Below, piece by piece: positions 14,763-24,411 of a stretch of DNA of 64,000 nt; position 1 is the first letter of the stretch, and each line of letters starts with the position of its first letter. A program made the position numbers and the translations under genes. This stretch comes from an uncultured Dehalococcoidia bacterium (GTDB lineage: Bacteria > Chloroflexota > Dehalococcoidia > Lucifugimonadales > UBA1123), in assembly GCA_951812505.1 (NCBI GenBank), contig CATOSI010000003.1:682001-746000 (forward strand), given 5' to 3'. The notes below the pieces were generated by a model. It did not search any database. It was not told where the DNA came from and worked only from the letters and a program-made list of their open reading frames with translations.

Positions 14763-16748
14763 TCAACCTTCGATGTACCGGCGGAAGCGCCCCAGAGCCA
14801 TGAGCGGCCAGTAGTTTCTGTACAGGTGGTACTTGATCATGAAACCGGAGGGGAGTTCCACACCCTGGCTCCGAGTCCTCTTGGAACGACTGCCAACGCC
14901 ATAGCCGGGAAAGCCGGCGCCGGTGAACCAGGGTTCCTCCCAAGTGCCGTCCTCCCGCTGGGTGGCGACCAGGTACTCGATGCCGCGCCGGACGGCATCG
15001 CTGTCCGATTCCCCGGCTGCCAAAAGAGCGAGCAGAGCCCATGAGGTCTGCGACGCGGAACTGGGACCCTGTCCGGCCAAAGCGAGGTCGGCATAACTCG
15101 CGCAGCTTTCTCCCCAACCGCCATCTTCGTTCTGGTGGGCCACGAGCCATGCAACCGTACGGCGTACTGCCCCGGTATTCATGTCCTCACCCATAGCTTT
15201 GAGCGCGGGCAGGACAGCCCCCGTTCCGTAGATGTAGTTGACTCCCCAGCGCCCAAACCATGGGCCGTCCTCTTCCTGCTCACTCCATAGATACCGCGCC
15301 GCCTGTCGCATTGGTCCCATATCCGCCGGGTAGCCGACGCGAACCAGTGCCTCGACCACATGGGCGGTCACATCCGCGCTGGGAGGGTCTATCATTTCTC
15401 CGAAGTCGGCAAAGGGTATCGCAGCTACGACCTTGAGGGTATTGTCCCTGTCGAAGGCCGCCCAGCCGCCGTTTTTGCTCTGCATTCCGAGTATCCACTC
15501 CGCACCGCGCCGCATTGCCTCCCGCTGCCTTTCCGGATCGTCGAGGTTCACCTGTTTCAGTGCGATGAGCGCCTCCGCAGTGTCGTCAATATCGGGATAG
15601 GCGCTGTTGGCGAACTCAAAAGCCCAGCCGCCGGGCGTCGTGTCCTTGGCCCTGACCTGCCAGTCGCCACCATCGGCGACCTGCGCCCTGATGAGCCATT
15701 CGCCCGCCCGACGCAGGATAGGGCTGTCGGGTGGCAAACCCGAATCCTCAAGCGCGACCATTGCGATGCACGTGTCCCAGACCGGAGATACGCAGGCCTG
15801 AACCCGCATGGTGTCATCATCTTCTATGGTAAAGCCTCTGAATCCCTCGATGCCTTTGCGCATGACGGGATGATCTACATCATATCCCAGGACTTTCAGT
15901 GCGATGAGTGAGTACACCCAGGGCGGCTGTATGCCGCCCCACGAGCCGTCCTCTTCCTGGTGTTCGACTATCCATTTGACGGCTCTGCGAGTGGCAATGC
16001 GCCGCATCGGGTGCCAGGGCAGACGGTTGTACCACCGGAACATCCGGTCCGCCATGTGGAATACCACGTCCACTCCCATCATGGACCTGAGGCTGAGGAA
16101 AAAGTCAGGTTTCACCTGCACACTCGGAAAGAGTTCGGGGATGGCGACGCTGTCCGGGATCCTGCACAACGGTCTATGAGTCAGGACGATACTCAGGGGC
16201 AGCATAGTAGCCCTGGCCCAACTGGAGAAGTCGTAGAGGTTCATGGGGAACCATGACGGGAGCAGTGCCATCTCAGGTGGGATTGCGGGCACACGTTTCC
16301 AATCCCACTGTCCGAAGAGGGCCAGCCATATCTTTGTGAAGACCCGCGCCTGGGGAACGCCTCCTTTGGACAGGATGAATTCCCGCGCCTTCACCATACG
16401 GGGGGTGCTGGGGGAAACACCTGCCAACTTGAGCGCGAAGTAGCATTCCACTGAGGTACTGAGGTCTCCAGGGGAGCCGTAGTACTGCCCCCATGTCCCG
16501 TCCTCCCGCTGGGTTTTGAGCAGAAGGTTCGCCAGTTTCCTCCATGTGTCCTCATCCCCAATCCCCAGAAAGTGGGTCAGCATCAGATACTCGGCCTCCA
16601 TGGTGGAGTTGGATTCCAACTCGCCCCACCAGTACCCTTCAGGGGCTTGGGTGCGCGCGAAGTAGGCCTGAGACCGGGATACGGCTTTCGAGACCGCGTC
16701 CAGCAACCCCAGCGAAACGGGTGATTCCGGAGCTTCTCTTACGGTCAT
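14763..16748 (-). CDS. shc: Squalene-hopene cyclase
   Basis: 661 residues, normal for the family. The catalytic DxDD motif is DIDD at 386-389, in a segment starting AYPDIDDTAEAL. Several QW repeats are visible (QREDGTWGQ, QEEDGSWGG, QSKNGGWAAF, QEEDGPWFGRWG, QNEDGGWGE, QREDGTWEEPW). The enzyme turns squalene into hopene or hopanol at the membrane, giving the hopanoid skeleton. It is the last gene of the minus-strand hopanoid cluster, 41 bp after the hpnG-like gene. No truncation seen. Confidence 0.98.
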   Translation of the reverse strand: MTVREAPESPVSLGLLDAVSKAVSRSQAYFARTQAPEGYWWGELESNSTMEAEYLMLTHFLGIGDEDTWRKLANLLLKTQREDGTWGQYYGSPGDLSTSVECYFALKLAGVSPSTPRMVKAREFILSKGGVPQARVFTKIWLALFGQWDWKRVPAIPPEMALLPSWFPMNLYDFSSWARATMLPLSIVLTHRPLCRIPDSVAIPELFPSVQVKPDFFLSLRSMMGVDVVFHMADRMFRWYNRLPWHPMRRIATRRAVKWIVEHQEEDGSWGGIQPPWVYSLIALKVLGYDVDHPVMRKGIEGFRGFTIEDDDTMRVQACVSPVWDTCIAMVALEDSGLPPDSPILRRAGEWLIRAQVADGGDWQVRAKDTTPGGWAFEFANSAYPDIDDTAEALIALKQVNLDDPERQREAMRRGAEWILGMQSKNGGWAAFDRDNTLKVVAAIPFADFGEMIDPPSADVTAHVVEALVRVGYPADMGPMRQAARYLWSEQEEDGPWFGRWGVNYIYGTGAVLPALKAMGEDMNTGAVRRTVAWLVAHQNEDGGWGESCASYADLALAGQGPSSASQTSWALLALLAAGESDSDAVRRGIEYLVATQREDGTWEEPWFTGAGFPGYGVGSRSKRTRSQGVELPSGFMIKYHLYRNYWPLMALGRFRRYIEG

Positions 16749-16789
16749 TGCGCTTTCTCAGCTTTAGTATTCATCGGAAAAGACCGCGT

Positions 16790-17581
16790 TCACTGGTTGA
16801 CGGACTTAGACCAGGCTCTCAGGAAACCGGAGGCGAAGGCGGACAGCGAATTTCGCGCCTTGGAGGCCGCGCCACCCAGCCGAATGAGCGATGGAATCCA
16901 ATGGGGATGGAGCATGATGGACAGCGCACTCCACCACCTGTTCCCTGCTCTCTCGTCCAGTACGGAATCGACAATGAAGTCCGGCAACGGACGCTCTGCC
17001 GTGTCCACTACGGCGCGGACCGCCATAAAGGGCACGTTTCGCTCATGACAGGCCAGTGCTATCCAGAAACTCTCCATCTCTACCGCCAGGGCATCGGCGT
17101 CCAAACCGAGTCGCCTCTTCGCCTCAGGGCGCGATACCAGCTGGGAAGCGGTCACACAGTCTCCGGTCCGGTAGCGCAGCCCCAGTGTCGCCAGGACATC
17201 GAGCGCCTTGTTGACCAACGTTTGGTCGGCATGGAGAGCCTCGCTAACGCGCGGCTTCGGATCATCATTTGAGACACTTCCGGCGGGTATCAGGACTCGA
17301 GCGACGACCAGGTCTCCCGCTCGCTGGTCAGCGACCAGTCCCCCTGCAAAACCGAGTGAGAGAACCGCGCTCGGATGGCGCTCCTCCAAGACTGCGCGAG
17401 TCGCCGCCTCCACGTGGACTCTGCCCACGCCGCTTACCGCAAGTACAGCCTGACAGCCTCCAGCACGACACTCATATATTTCGTGAGATCCGGAGGACGT
17501 GGCCTTGCTCCAATAGCCAGCCTTGAGGATGCCTCGCGCCTCCTCAGGCAGCGCCACCAACAGTGCCAGGCCTCCCCCCAC
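16790..17581 (-). CDS. hpnG: HpnG-like hopanoid-associated nucleosidase/phosphorylase
   Basis: 263 residues of the purine-nucleosidase fold. The N-terminus is ALLVALPEEARGILK. VLAVSGVGRVHVEAATRAVL and VLSLGFAGGL (substrate-binding Gly-rich loop) follow. ADALAVEMESFWIALAC is the conserved Glu-containing helix of MTA/SAH nucleosidase-type enzymes. Placement directly between hpnH and shc supports the role of HpnG, which removes adenine from adenosylhopane on the way to ribosylhopane. The C-terminal 60 residues are extra to the core. Gap to hpnH is 4 bp, indicating an operon. Confidence 0.88.
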   Translation of the reverse strand: MGGGLALLVALPEEARGILKAGYWSKATSSGSHEIYECRAGGCQAVLAVSGVGRVHVEAATRAVLEERHPSAVLSLGFAGGLVADQRAGDLVVARVLIPAGSVSNDDPKPRVSEALHADQTLVNKALDVLATLGLRYRTGDCVTASQLVSRPEAKRRLGLDADALAVEMESFWIALACHERNVPFMAVRAVVDTAERPLPDFIVDSVLDERAGNRWWSALSIMLHPHWIPSLIRLGGAASKARNSLSAFASGFLRAWSKSVNQ

Positions 17582-17585
17582 TTCT

Positions 17586-18710
17586 CTAGCTGGCTCCGAC
17601 GCCGGCGCGCTTGCCGATCACACCTTTCGCCAAGGCCGCGGCGCTCTTGGGACTGCTGAAGGAGTCGTAGATGATCGCCGACTCGAATCCGCAGTGCATC
17701 ATGCAGTTAGCGCACTTGCTGTTCACGCCCACGCCGTAGTTTTCCCATAGAGAGGCGCTGAACAGGTCGTTGACGTTGTCTGTATGTCTATCCGCCAGTG
17801 GGTAGCACGGCTCTCTCCAGCCCTGGACCGTGTAGGTGGGGTTCGACCAAGCGGTGCACTGGTAGTCACGCTCCCCACGCAGAAAGCTCAGATAGAGCGG
17901 GTTGTTGTAGAAGCGGATGCGATCTATCGCCTCGTCCGTGAGCACGCGCTTGAAGACCTTTATGGACTCTTCGCGAGAGAGGAACATCTCCTGGACAGGC
18001 CCATCTACGAAATCGTACCCGGCGGATACCATCACTCCCTCGAATCCCATGTCCGTCACCAGCGCGAAGAGTTGGTGGAGGTCCTCCGCATTGGAGCCTC
18101 TGAACAAGGTCGTATTCGAACAGACTCTGTATCCCGCTTCGAGGGCCAGCTTCGACGCTCTCATCGCCTTCTTCCACACGCCCTTGCGATTGACGGCGAT
18201 GTCGTGCTGGGCTTCCATTCCGTCCAGATGGATGACCCAGGCGAGGTATTTGGAGGGCGGGATGCGTTTCATCATGCGCTCCAGCAGCAGGGCGTTGGTG
18301 CAGCAATAGACGAATATCTTCCGTCTCACCAACTCCTCGATGAGTTCGGGGAGTTGCTTGTACATAGTCGGTTCGCCGCCCGCTATTGACACGATGGGCG
18401 CGCCGGAGTCCTCCACGGCGTTGAGGCACTGGTCCAGGGTAAGGGTCTTGTCGAGGACGGGCAGGTACTCGCGTATGCGACCGCACCCGTAGCAGTCCAG
18501 GTTGCACGCTTCCAGGGGTTCGAGCATCGTCACCAGGGGAAAGCGTTCCCGGCGATGTATGAACTTCTGCCTGAAGATATGGGTAAACGTCTTCCAAGCC
18601 AGTTCCAGCGGTCGCCTGGTGCGGACTCGCGCCGTGGGCCTATATACGGGCAGGGCTTCATCCGCCGTCTCTATCACCGCGTGCTCCAAGGCCCCTTCCG
18701 TGACCACCAT
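17586..18710 (-). CDS. hpnH: Adenosyl-hopene transferase HpnH (radical SAM)
   Basis: 374 residues. The radical-SAM cluster motif CxxxCxxC is at Cys69, Cys73 and Cys76 (EACNLDCYGC). GGEPTMY is the SAM-binding GGE motif. A C-terminal cysteine set (SKCANCMMHCGFES) and the SAGYDFVDGP segment are typical of HpnH. The enzyme links the 5'-deoxyadenosyl group to a hopene, the first step of extended hopanoids. It is the first gene of the operon hpnH-hpnG-shc. Its N-terminal 40 residues contain a basic, possibly membrane-associated stretch. Confidence 0.94.
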   Translation of the reverse strand: MVVTEGALEHAVIETADEALPVYRPTARVRTRRPLELAWKTFTHIFRQKFIHRRERFPLVTMLEPLEACNLDCYGCGRIREYLPVLDKTLTLDQCLNAVEDSGAPIVSIAGGEPTMYKQLPELIEELVRRKIFVYCCTNALLLERMMKRIPPSKYLAWVIHLDGMEAQHDIAVNRKGVWKKAMRASKLALEAGYRVCSNTTLFRGSNAEDLHQLFALVTDMGFEGVMVSAGYDFVDGPVQEMFLSREESIKVFKRVLTDEAIDRIRFYNNPLYLSFLRGERDYQCTAWSNPTYTVQGWREPCYPLADRHTDNVNDLFSASLWENYGVGVNSKCANCMMHCGFESAIIYDSFSSPKSAAALAKGVIGKRAGVGAS

Positions 18711-19226
18711 AGCTACCCTCCCATCGCAATATATATCCCTTCAGGGTTGCCGCCAATAATACTTCTAACACTTTATAGCCGACCGAAATTTATCATATCC
18801 TAGTAGATGAAACTGGTCAAAGTTCAGGGGCAGACGATTTCATATGTTCCCTCTCCGGCGACATCTCCGCCAACCAACTTGGGGCAGTCTCACGTTCCAA
18901 TATCCCTTTGACTCAACAGAACATTCATGCTGTCATGTGTCCGGTCAACCAACTGCGAACACCCCAACCTTTACATAAACAGGAGATTATCAAAAATGAT
19001 TTCGCCGCCGAAAAATTTTCGGCCTAAAGCTAAGAACAGGTGACTACAGGTCGCGTCCAAGGGTTCTAAACACATGGACCATCAGGAAACTCACCTGGAA
19101 CCCCACCTGTACGATATAAACTACAATATATGACCGACACTCCCGAACCACGGACCGACGACTCTGAAAAGACCTCGGTCTGAATAATCGAAAGCAACCG
19201 GGGCAAAGCTATCAGGCAGCAACTGT
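18711..19226. other. Intergenic region upstream of hpnH
   Basis: About 515 bp without a convincing gene. It presumably holds the hpnH promoter (A+T-rich TTTATAGCC and CAATATATATCC segments near 18730-18780). No riboswitch, tRNA or repeat was recognised. Confidence 0.45.
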
Positions 19227-19664
19227 TTATGGTTGCCGTATGCTCAAACACTCCGCGACCAGTACTCCGGTGACGACTTCCATCCGACCCGACCAGCCGC
19301 ACATTTCCAGGAGACTTTCCATCGTATAGCCGTCCCAGCGAGTCTGTTCCGAATCCGGTCTGCCGCCGAGGATGACTGAGCTGATATTCGCGTTCATCAG
19401 CGCGCCGCAGCACATGGGACAAGGCTCGAACGTGGTGTAGAGGCTGTATCCGGCCATGTCGTCGGCGCCCAGAATTTCGGACGCCGCTCTCAGCGCCACC
19501 GTCTCTGCATGGGCTGTGGGATCGTGGGTCGTCGGGACAAGATTGCGGCCCCGCGCCACCACACTTCCATCCCGGACTATCACCGAGCCCACACCAACAT
19601 TTCCCTCGTCTGCGGCCTTCTGCGCCTCTTCCAGTGCCACTCTCATGAAATGGTCGTGATCCAT
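19227..19664 (-). CDS. Nucleoside deaminase (CMP/dCMP/guanine deaminase family)
   Basis: 145 residues from ATG 19664, fixed by GGAGGAAAGAG immediately upstream; the frame extends further but without coding character. Zinc-binding and catalytic motifs are AHAETVAL (His-Ala-Glu) and EPCPMCCGAL (PCxxC). The length and the TFEPCPMC context fit guanine or tRNA-adenosine deaminase-like proteins. The C-terminal half is longer and less basic than typical TadA, so a free nucleoside or base is a likelier substrate (inference). Confidence 0.88.
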   Translation of the reverse strand: MDHDHFMRVALEEAQKAADEGNVGVGSVIVRDGSVVARGRNLVPTTHDPTAHAETVALRAASEILGADDMAGYSLYTTFEPCPMCCGALMNANISSVILGGRPDSEQTRWDGYTMESLLEMCGWSGRMEVVTGVLVAECLSIRQP

Positions 19665-19755
19665 TCTCTTTCCTCCGTCGCCGTACTTGGATAGCGCTTT
19701 CCGGGGTATCCGCTTGATTGCGATGTAACTCGTGCATGAGCTCCGCGCCATGCAC

Positions 19756-20382
19756 TTACCTGACGCGGTATATCCAGACTTGGAAGAATACGTCCGGTTC
19801 GCCTTTGGGCATACCCAGGAATCCTTCGGTAACGTGCGCGAGTTCCCAGATCCCATCAGATTCAAGCTGGCTCTGTTTCTCCCTGAAGCCGTTTTGCTCG
19901 TAAACGTCGGGGCGCATGGTGAAGACGACGCAGCCACCGGATCTGACCACTCTAGCGAGTTCGTCGAGCGAGTGGGCGGGCGCGTGTCCCAGCGTCAGAA
20001 CGCCGACGCAGATGGCGGCGTCGTAGCTGCCTGTGTCGAATTCGAGGCGTTCGCCCATGACCATCTGGTGAAAATCGCTGTACGCTTCCTTGCGTCGCGC
20101 CTCTTCGAGCATTCCGCACGACAGGTCCATCGCCTCGAGGTTCGTGTAGCCGAGGCGACGCAGTTCAACGCCGACGAGTCCGGTGCCCGCGCCGGCGTCC
20201 AGCACTCTCGCGTCTTTAGGGACGAATTGCGCGAACATTTCCGCCGCTGCACGCGGCATTATGTAGCCGAAATCGGATTCCAGGTTGTCATCATAGTCCT
20301 GCGCCCACTCGTCGTAACGCTCCTGAAGCTGCCGGTTGTTCTCGGAAGCGTACACCCATTGGACTCTGTTCTCGCTGTTCAT
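19756..20382 (-). CDS. Class I SAM-dependent methyltransferase
   Basis: 208 residues from ATG 20382, with AGGTGAAC upstream; an in-frame extension to 20445 is possible. Motif I is VLDAGAGTGLVG. An acidic residue ends strand 2 (LEAMDLS), and SYDAAICVGVLTLGHAP is motif IV. The DEWAQDYDDNLE N-terminal segment is that of the Williams-Beuren-type or ubiquinone-like methyltransferases. Small-molecule substrate unknown. It lies 91 bp upstream of the deaminase gene on the same strand. Confidence 0.88.
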   Translation of the reverse strand: MNSENRVQWVYASENNRQLQERYDEWAQDYDDNLESDFGYIMPRAAAEMFAQFVPKDARVLDAGAGTGLVGVELRRLGYTNLEAMDLSCGMLEEARRKEAYSDFHQMVMGERLEFDTGSYDAAICVGVLTLGHAPAHSLDELARVVRSGGCVVFTMRPDVYEQNGFREKQSQLESDGIWELAHVTEGFLGMPKGEPDVFFQVWIYRVR

Positions 20383-20545
20383 GTTCACCTGCTTTGTGTA
20401 ACAACGTGTTTGTGTAATTTCTGTGTTCAATTTGATGAGGTTCAAGCGAGAGACATCGGGTAGGACGAATTTGGTCTCGCACGTCCGCGTTTACATTTGC
20501 GCTCGTGAGTTGCGCTCGTGAGTCCTGCGTCTATGGCAAAAGTTC

Positions 20546-21385
20546 TCACATCGGTGGTTCAGCCAGGGGGTAGTAACGGTGAGTTATAGCGGACTCGTCC
20601 ACAGTTACGAGTCTTACGCCGGAGGGGTCGCTGCCGAGCGGGTAGCCGACCGCGCCGGTGGTTATCATCAGGAGTTTTCCGTCGTTGGCATAGTTGTTTC
20701 TGTGCATGTGGCCCGCGAACACGGCAGAGGCTTCGTTGTCCCTTAATATGCCCATAATCACATCGCGCCGCTCGGGGGGAATAGTGAAGTAGCCTTCTCC
20801 TTCGTCGGCACGCTCGTTGAACAGAGGGTGATGTACAAGGAGAACCAGATGCTGGGCGCCGGCTCGCCTGGCGGCGGCGAGGTCGTCGCCGAGAAACTGG
20901 ACTATCCTGTCCCATTCGTTCGGGACATTGGACGGGTCGGATGCAACGGAACTGTTTATGACGGTGAAGTGGCAGTCGGCGTGGTCGAAGGAGTAGTTGT
21001 CCGCGCCGAACTTCTGGCGGTACAGCGCTATGGACTCGGAGGTGGGAGACTCGCCGACGTCGTGGTTGCCGGACACCCAGTGGATGGGGATGCTTTCGTC
21101 CAGCATGTCGGTGATGCGGAACAGTTCGGCTATCTCGGCATCGTCGCCAGTATGGTGAATCATGTCTCCGCAGACTACTACGAAATCCGGTTTCAGGCTG
21201 TTGGCTTTATCTATGGCCCTTGTGTAGAGGCGAGTTTCGTCGGCGAACCCGATTATCGGCTCTGAGGCCTTGCGCATGAGTATGCCCCTCTGCCGCCGTT
21301 CCTCGACCTCTTCCTCCGAGTAACTGCTTACTGACGCGTACATTCCGAACTGAGGATCGGACATCTGAATGAAATTGAAAGGCAT
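20546..21385 (-). CDS. Metallophosphoesterase (CPPED1-like)
   Basis: 279 residues from ATG 21385 with GGAGAT just upstream. Calcineurin-type motifs in order are SDPQFG, CGDMIHH, SGNHDVG, LLVHHPLF and FAGHMHRN. The first motif is DPQ rather than DxH, as in CPPED1-type phosphatases. A two-metal phosphohydrolase, cytoplasmic (no signal peptide). Substrate not determined. The promoter side carries the hairpin-bearing intergenic repeat at 21443-21480. Confidence 0.9.
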   Translation of the reverse strand: MPFNFIQMSDPQFGMYASVSSYSEEEVEERRQRGILMRKASEPIIGFADETRLYTRAIDKANSLKPDFVVVCGDMIHHTGDDAEIAELFRITDMLDESIPIHWVSGNHDVGESPTSESIALYRQKFGADNYSFDHADCHFTVINSSVASDPSNVPNEWDRIVQFLGDDLAAARRAGAQHLVLLVHHPLFNERADEGEGYFTIPPERRDVIMGILRDNEASAVFAGHMHRNNYANDGKLLMITTGAVGYPLGSDPSGVRLVTVDESAITHRYYPLAEPPM

Positions 21386-21442
21386 TGACGATCTCCAGAA
21401 CTGTCTAAAACAGCGTCCAGCTAGTGTTGTCATCTATAACGC

Positions 21443-21480
21443 TGCCCCACCCCTGGATTCCCGCCTTCGCGGGAATGACA
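21443..21480. repeat. Dispersed intergenic palindromic repeat, copy 1
   Basis: Contains CCCCACCCCTGGATTCCCG and the palindrome TTCCCGCCTTCGCGGGAA followed by TGAC. Variant copies lie at 35749-35810, 36781-36818 and 38270-38297, always between genes. It resembles a REP-like element. Confidence 0.8.
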
Positions 21481-21530
21481 CTTGGTGGTTGGAGCATGGT
21501 CTTATCATATGAGTGCGGTACTAAGGCGGG

Positions 21531-22460
21531 TTAACTCAAATTCTGACCGATTTTGAGTTCGTACCAGACGCTGTGGTGGACTCTTCGGTAACCAAGTTTC
21601 AAATACAGCTCCCTGGCGGGGGTATTCTCGGCGTCAACTTCGAGCTCTACGGCATCTACGCCTTTGGACAGGAGATGCTCCATACCTGCGACCAAAATCG
21701 CCGTACCGAGTCCGCTGCCGCGATATGACGGGTGGACTCCGGTCATCGCCACGAAGCCCACGTGTCCGTAGGCGTTCTGGATTCTCTGCGTCCAGTTGTA
21801 GGCGGCGGCCGACTCACCATCCATAATGAATACCACTCCCTCCGGCGGGCTGATCTTTACTCGGACGCGCGCCGATATCTGATCGACAGTATTGGGACTG
21901 AAACCCCAGTTCTCGCCGAAAGCGGTGTTCTGGAGTTCGGTGAGCATGGCTTCGTCTTTGCACAACTCGAAGGACTTGAGTCGAAAGCCTGGCCTGAGTC
22001 GCAATGGTGGTAGTTCGGACCCCTCCCAGCGCATTTGCCAGAATTCCTTGATCTTCTCGAAGCCCTCGGATTCCAGGAGCCGACGGTCGTCATGTGCGTC
22101 GAGGGCGGTCTGGAAGTGGACCACGCGCGCCCCGGCCTCCTTCGCTCGTTCTACTGAGTCACGCAGCAGGCGGGTAAGTATCCCGCTGTTGCGGAATTCA
22201 CGGATCGCACCACCCGCGACTACAGCCCTGCCAATGAGTGGTTCGGAGGAAAGCAGGTGGTATCCGACGATGTCGGTCCCATTGACCGCCAGCCGGAGAT
22301 TCGTTTCAGGGGACACGGCCGGCACTGACAGGTTCTGACTCACTACTTCGCTGTCCAACTCCTTTTCGGTCCCAGTGGCTCCGCCAATGCGGTTGAACAG
22401 GTCTGTGACCGATTCAAGGTCTTCCCACGTGAACCCGCGAATATCTATGTCCTGAGCCAT
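21531..22460 (-). CDS. GNAT family N-acetyltransferase, two-domain
   Basis: 309 residues from ATG 22460, with GGCAGG upstream. Two GNAT folds are in tandem. The first half (VTDLFNRIGG...VGYHLL...GGAIREFRNSGILTRLL) has a weakened acetyl-CoA loop. The second half has VGFVAMTGVHPSYRGSGLGT (motif A, RxxGxG/A type) and NTPARELYLKLGYRR (motif B). The tandem arrangement recalls mycothiol-synthase-like proteins, but no specific substrate can be assigned. Confidence 0.88.
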   Translation of the reverse strand: MAQDIDIRGFTWEDLESVTDLFNRIGGATGTEKELDSEVVSQNLSVPAVSPETNLRLAVNGTDIVGYHLLSSEPLIGRAVVAGGAIREFRNSGILTRLLRDSVERAKEAGARVVHFQTALDAHDDRRLLESEGFEKIKEFWQMRWEGSELPPLRLRPGFRLKSFELCKDEAMLTELQNTAFGENWGFSPNTVDQISARVRVKISPPEGVVFIMDGESAAAYNWTQRIQNAYGHVGFVAMTGVHPSYRGSGLGTAILVAGMEHLLSKGVDAVELEVDAENTPARELYLKLGYRRVHHSVWYELKIGQNLS

Positions 22461-22613
22461 ATTACCTGCCTGCGGCTGTATTTTCGGAAAGGGCCTCCCG
22501 GATTGTATCAGACGGACGGCTCGTTCCATACATTGCAATATTACTGCGTCTAAATGTGCTATACTGTCGCCTAAATCCGGTTAAGGGGAAGTTAGCGTTT
22601 CAGGAGAGGTATC

Positions 22614-23444
22614 ATGGCAACAGGCGAATCGGGCAGCGATTTCTCTTTCGCCACTTTTTCCCAAAACCCGTTCTACGAAGACTTGAATGCCAGACTGGTA
22701 GCGATGGCAGAGCCGGGATCCGGTCAGAGAATCGTTGATCTGGCGTGCGGCACCGGAGGCGTTACCAAGCTCATTCTCGAACAAGTGCGGGGCGCCAGAG
22801 ACTCGGTGGTTATTGCCATGGACCACTCGGCGGGCGCTCTCAAGCAGGCCATGGAAGAGTTGAAATCTCACAGGGACACCGCCGTCCAGTTCGTGCAGAG
22901 CCAGGTTGAGCAGGTATCCGATGCCCTCAAAGAGAAGGCGGATACCATAATCTTCTGTAATGCTATCCACTACATACCCGACAAGGACGCGCTCGTCGGC
23001 GAAATATCCAAGTCTCTCAACCCTGGAGGCAGGTTTGCCTTCAACACGTCGTTCTACGAGGGCGGTCAGGTGCCAGAGTCCATGACCTTCTATCGCAAGT
23101 GGATGTTCAAGTCGGCGCGTATTCTGCGCAGGGAACATGGCCTGTCTCCGAAGAGGGCCGAAAAGGTCGAGTCCAGGAAGCATTTGTCCGCGGACGAGTA
23201 CCGCGATTTGCTCGAGCGCAACGGATTCCAGGTTATTCGACTCGAGGAAGACACTGTTCTCGTACCCATAGAGGGCTGGCTGGATATCAGCACGTTCGAG
23301 GACTTTATAGCTGGCACACTACCCGGTGTGCCTCTCAAGGAAGCCAGCGACTCGCTCCAGAAAGGCGTCCACCAGACGTTCGAGGAGATGGAGATAGAAT
23401 ACGTTCCCAGAAACTGGCTGGATGTCGTAGCTGTCCGAATCTAG
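22614..23444 (+). CDS. Class I SAM-dependent methyltransferase
   Basis: 276 residues. AGGAGAGG lies upstream of ATG 22614, and a TATACT-type -10 box lies further upstream. Motif I is VDLACGTGGVT. VVIAMDHSAGAL is the strand-2 acidic motif, and DTIIFCNAIHYI is motif IV. The long C-terminal part includes a segment similar to those of sterol- or quinone-type methyltransferases. It is not closely related to the 19756-20382 enzyme. The next gene starts 3 bp after the stop, implying co-transcription. Confidence 0.9.
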   Translation: MATGESGSDFSFATFSQNPFYEDLNARLVAMAEPGSGQRIVDLACGTGGVTKLILEQVRGARDSVVIAMDHSAGALKQAMEELKSHRDTAVQFVQSQVEQVSDALKEKADTIIFCNAIHYIPDKDALVGEISKSLNPGGRFAFNTSFYEGGQVPESMTFYRKWMFKSARILRREHGLSPKRAEKVESRKHLSADEYRDLLERNGFQVIRLEEDTVLVPIEGWLDISTFEDFIAGTLPGVPLKEASDSLQKGVHQTFEEMEIEYVPRNWLDVVAVRI

Positions 23445-23447
23445 CAT

Positions 23448-24401
23448 TTGACGCTTTATCTTACAGAAGCGGATGTTGACCGCCTCTTTGACATGGATGC
23501 GGCGTTGTGTGCCGTCGAATCGTCTCTTCTTCACCAGTCCGGTGGAAATGCCATAAATCAGCCCAGGCAGCGGCTGAACGCAGGTCCTGACACACACGTC
23601 AATACCATGATGGCATCGGATGACGAATGGGGCGTTTTCGGGTTCAAGACGTACACATTCGCCGGGGGCGTCTATAACTTCTTCGTGTTTCTTTCCGACA
23701 GTCGAACGGGCGCGTTGCTCGCGATAATTGAAGCGAATCGAATGGGACAGCTTCGCACCGGTGCGGCGACCGGAGTTGCTACAAGGTTCATGGCAACGCC
23801 AGAGGCGTCGAGTGTAGGGGTGATCGGCAGTGGATTCCAAGCTCGGACCCAGCTCGAGGCTGTCAGCAAGGTACGCGAACTTCGGCGCGTGAAAGTGTAC
23901 AGCCCCAACCGCGAGCGCCGGAGAGCGTATGCAAATGAAATGTCGGGCAGGCTGGGACTCGAAGTCGTTCCTGTGCAGTCGGCACGCGACGCGGTGTCTG
24001 ACGCCGACATTGTAGTAACGATCACGAGTTCACGAATGCCGGTCCTCTATGGCGAGTGGCTGGAGCCTGGAATGCACATTGCGGCCGCAGGTGGAGCGGA
24101 TCCATATGTAAGCGAACTTGACTTCGCCGCCGTGGAAAGAGCTGATCTGATAGTCGTGGACGACAGAAGCCAAGCGCAGGTCGAGTCGGGTGAACTGATG
24201 ATGCCGGCGTCTCGCGGACTACTCATCTGGGAACGGACGCGGGAGTTGTGGCAGGTGGTCAGTGGTCAAGCGTCCGGTAGAGATAACCCCGAGGCCGTAA
24301 CGCTGTTCAAGTCTCTTGGAATGGCGTTGTGGGATGTTGCTTCGGCGAAAGTCGTGTATGACAGGGCGGTGGAAGAGGGCATCGGCCGTTCTATCCCTTG
24401 A
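23448..24401 (+). CDS. Ornithine cyclodeaminase / mu-crystallin family protein
   Basis: 317 residues from a TTG 3 bp after the methyltransferase stop. The NAD-binding Rossmann motif is GVIGSGFQARTQ, and the substrate-side segment RTGAATGVAT (Arg-Thr-Gly-Ala) is conserved in the family. ADIVVTITSSRMPVL follows. Members are ornithine cyclodeaminases, ketimine reductases or amino-acid dehydrogenases; the sequence does not settle which. The last residues overlap nothing, and the neighbouring Uma2 gene is convergent, 10 bp away. Confidence 0.9.
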   Translation: MTLYLTEADVDRLFDMDAALCAVESSLLHQSGGNAINQPRQRLNAGPDTHVNTMMASDDEWGVFGFKTYTFAGGVYNFFVFLSDSRTGALLAIIEANRMGQLRTGAATGVATRFMATPEASSVGVIGSGFQARTQLEAVSKVRELRRVKVYSPNRERRRAYANEMSGRLGLEVVPVQSARDAVSDADIVVTITSSRMPVLYGEWLEPGMHIAAAGGADPYVSELDFAAVERADLIVVDDRSQAQVESGELMMPASRGLLIWERTRELWQVVSGQASGRDNPEAVTLFKSLGMALWDVASAKVVYDRAVEEGIGRSIP

Positions 24402-24411
24402 ACCGGCCGGT

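Noticed and set aside
19665-19937. N-terminal extension of the deaminase
   Set aside because: The added residues have no deaminase similarity and overlap the neighbouring methyltransferase gene; GGAGGAAAGAG fixes the start at 19664.
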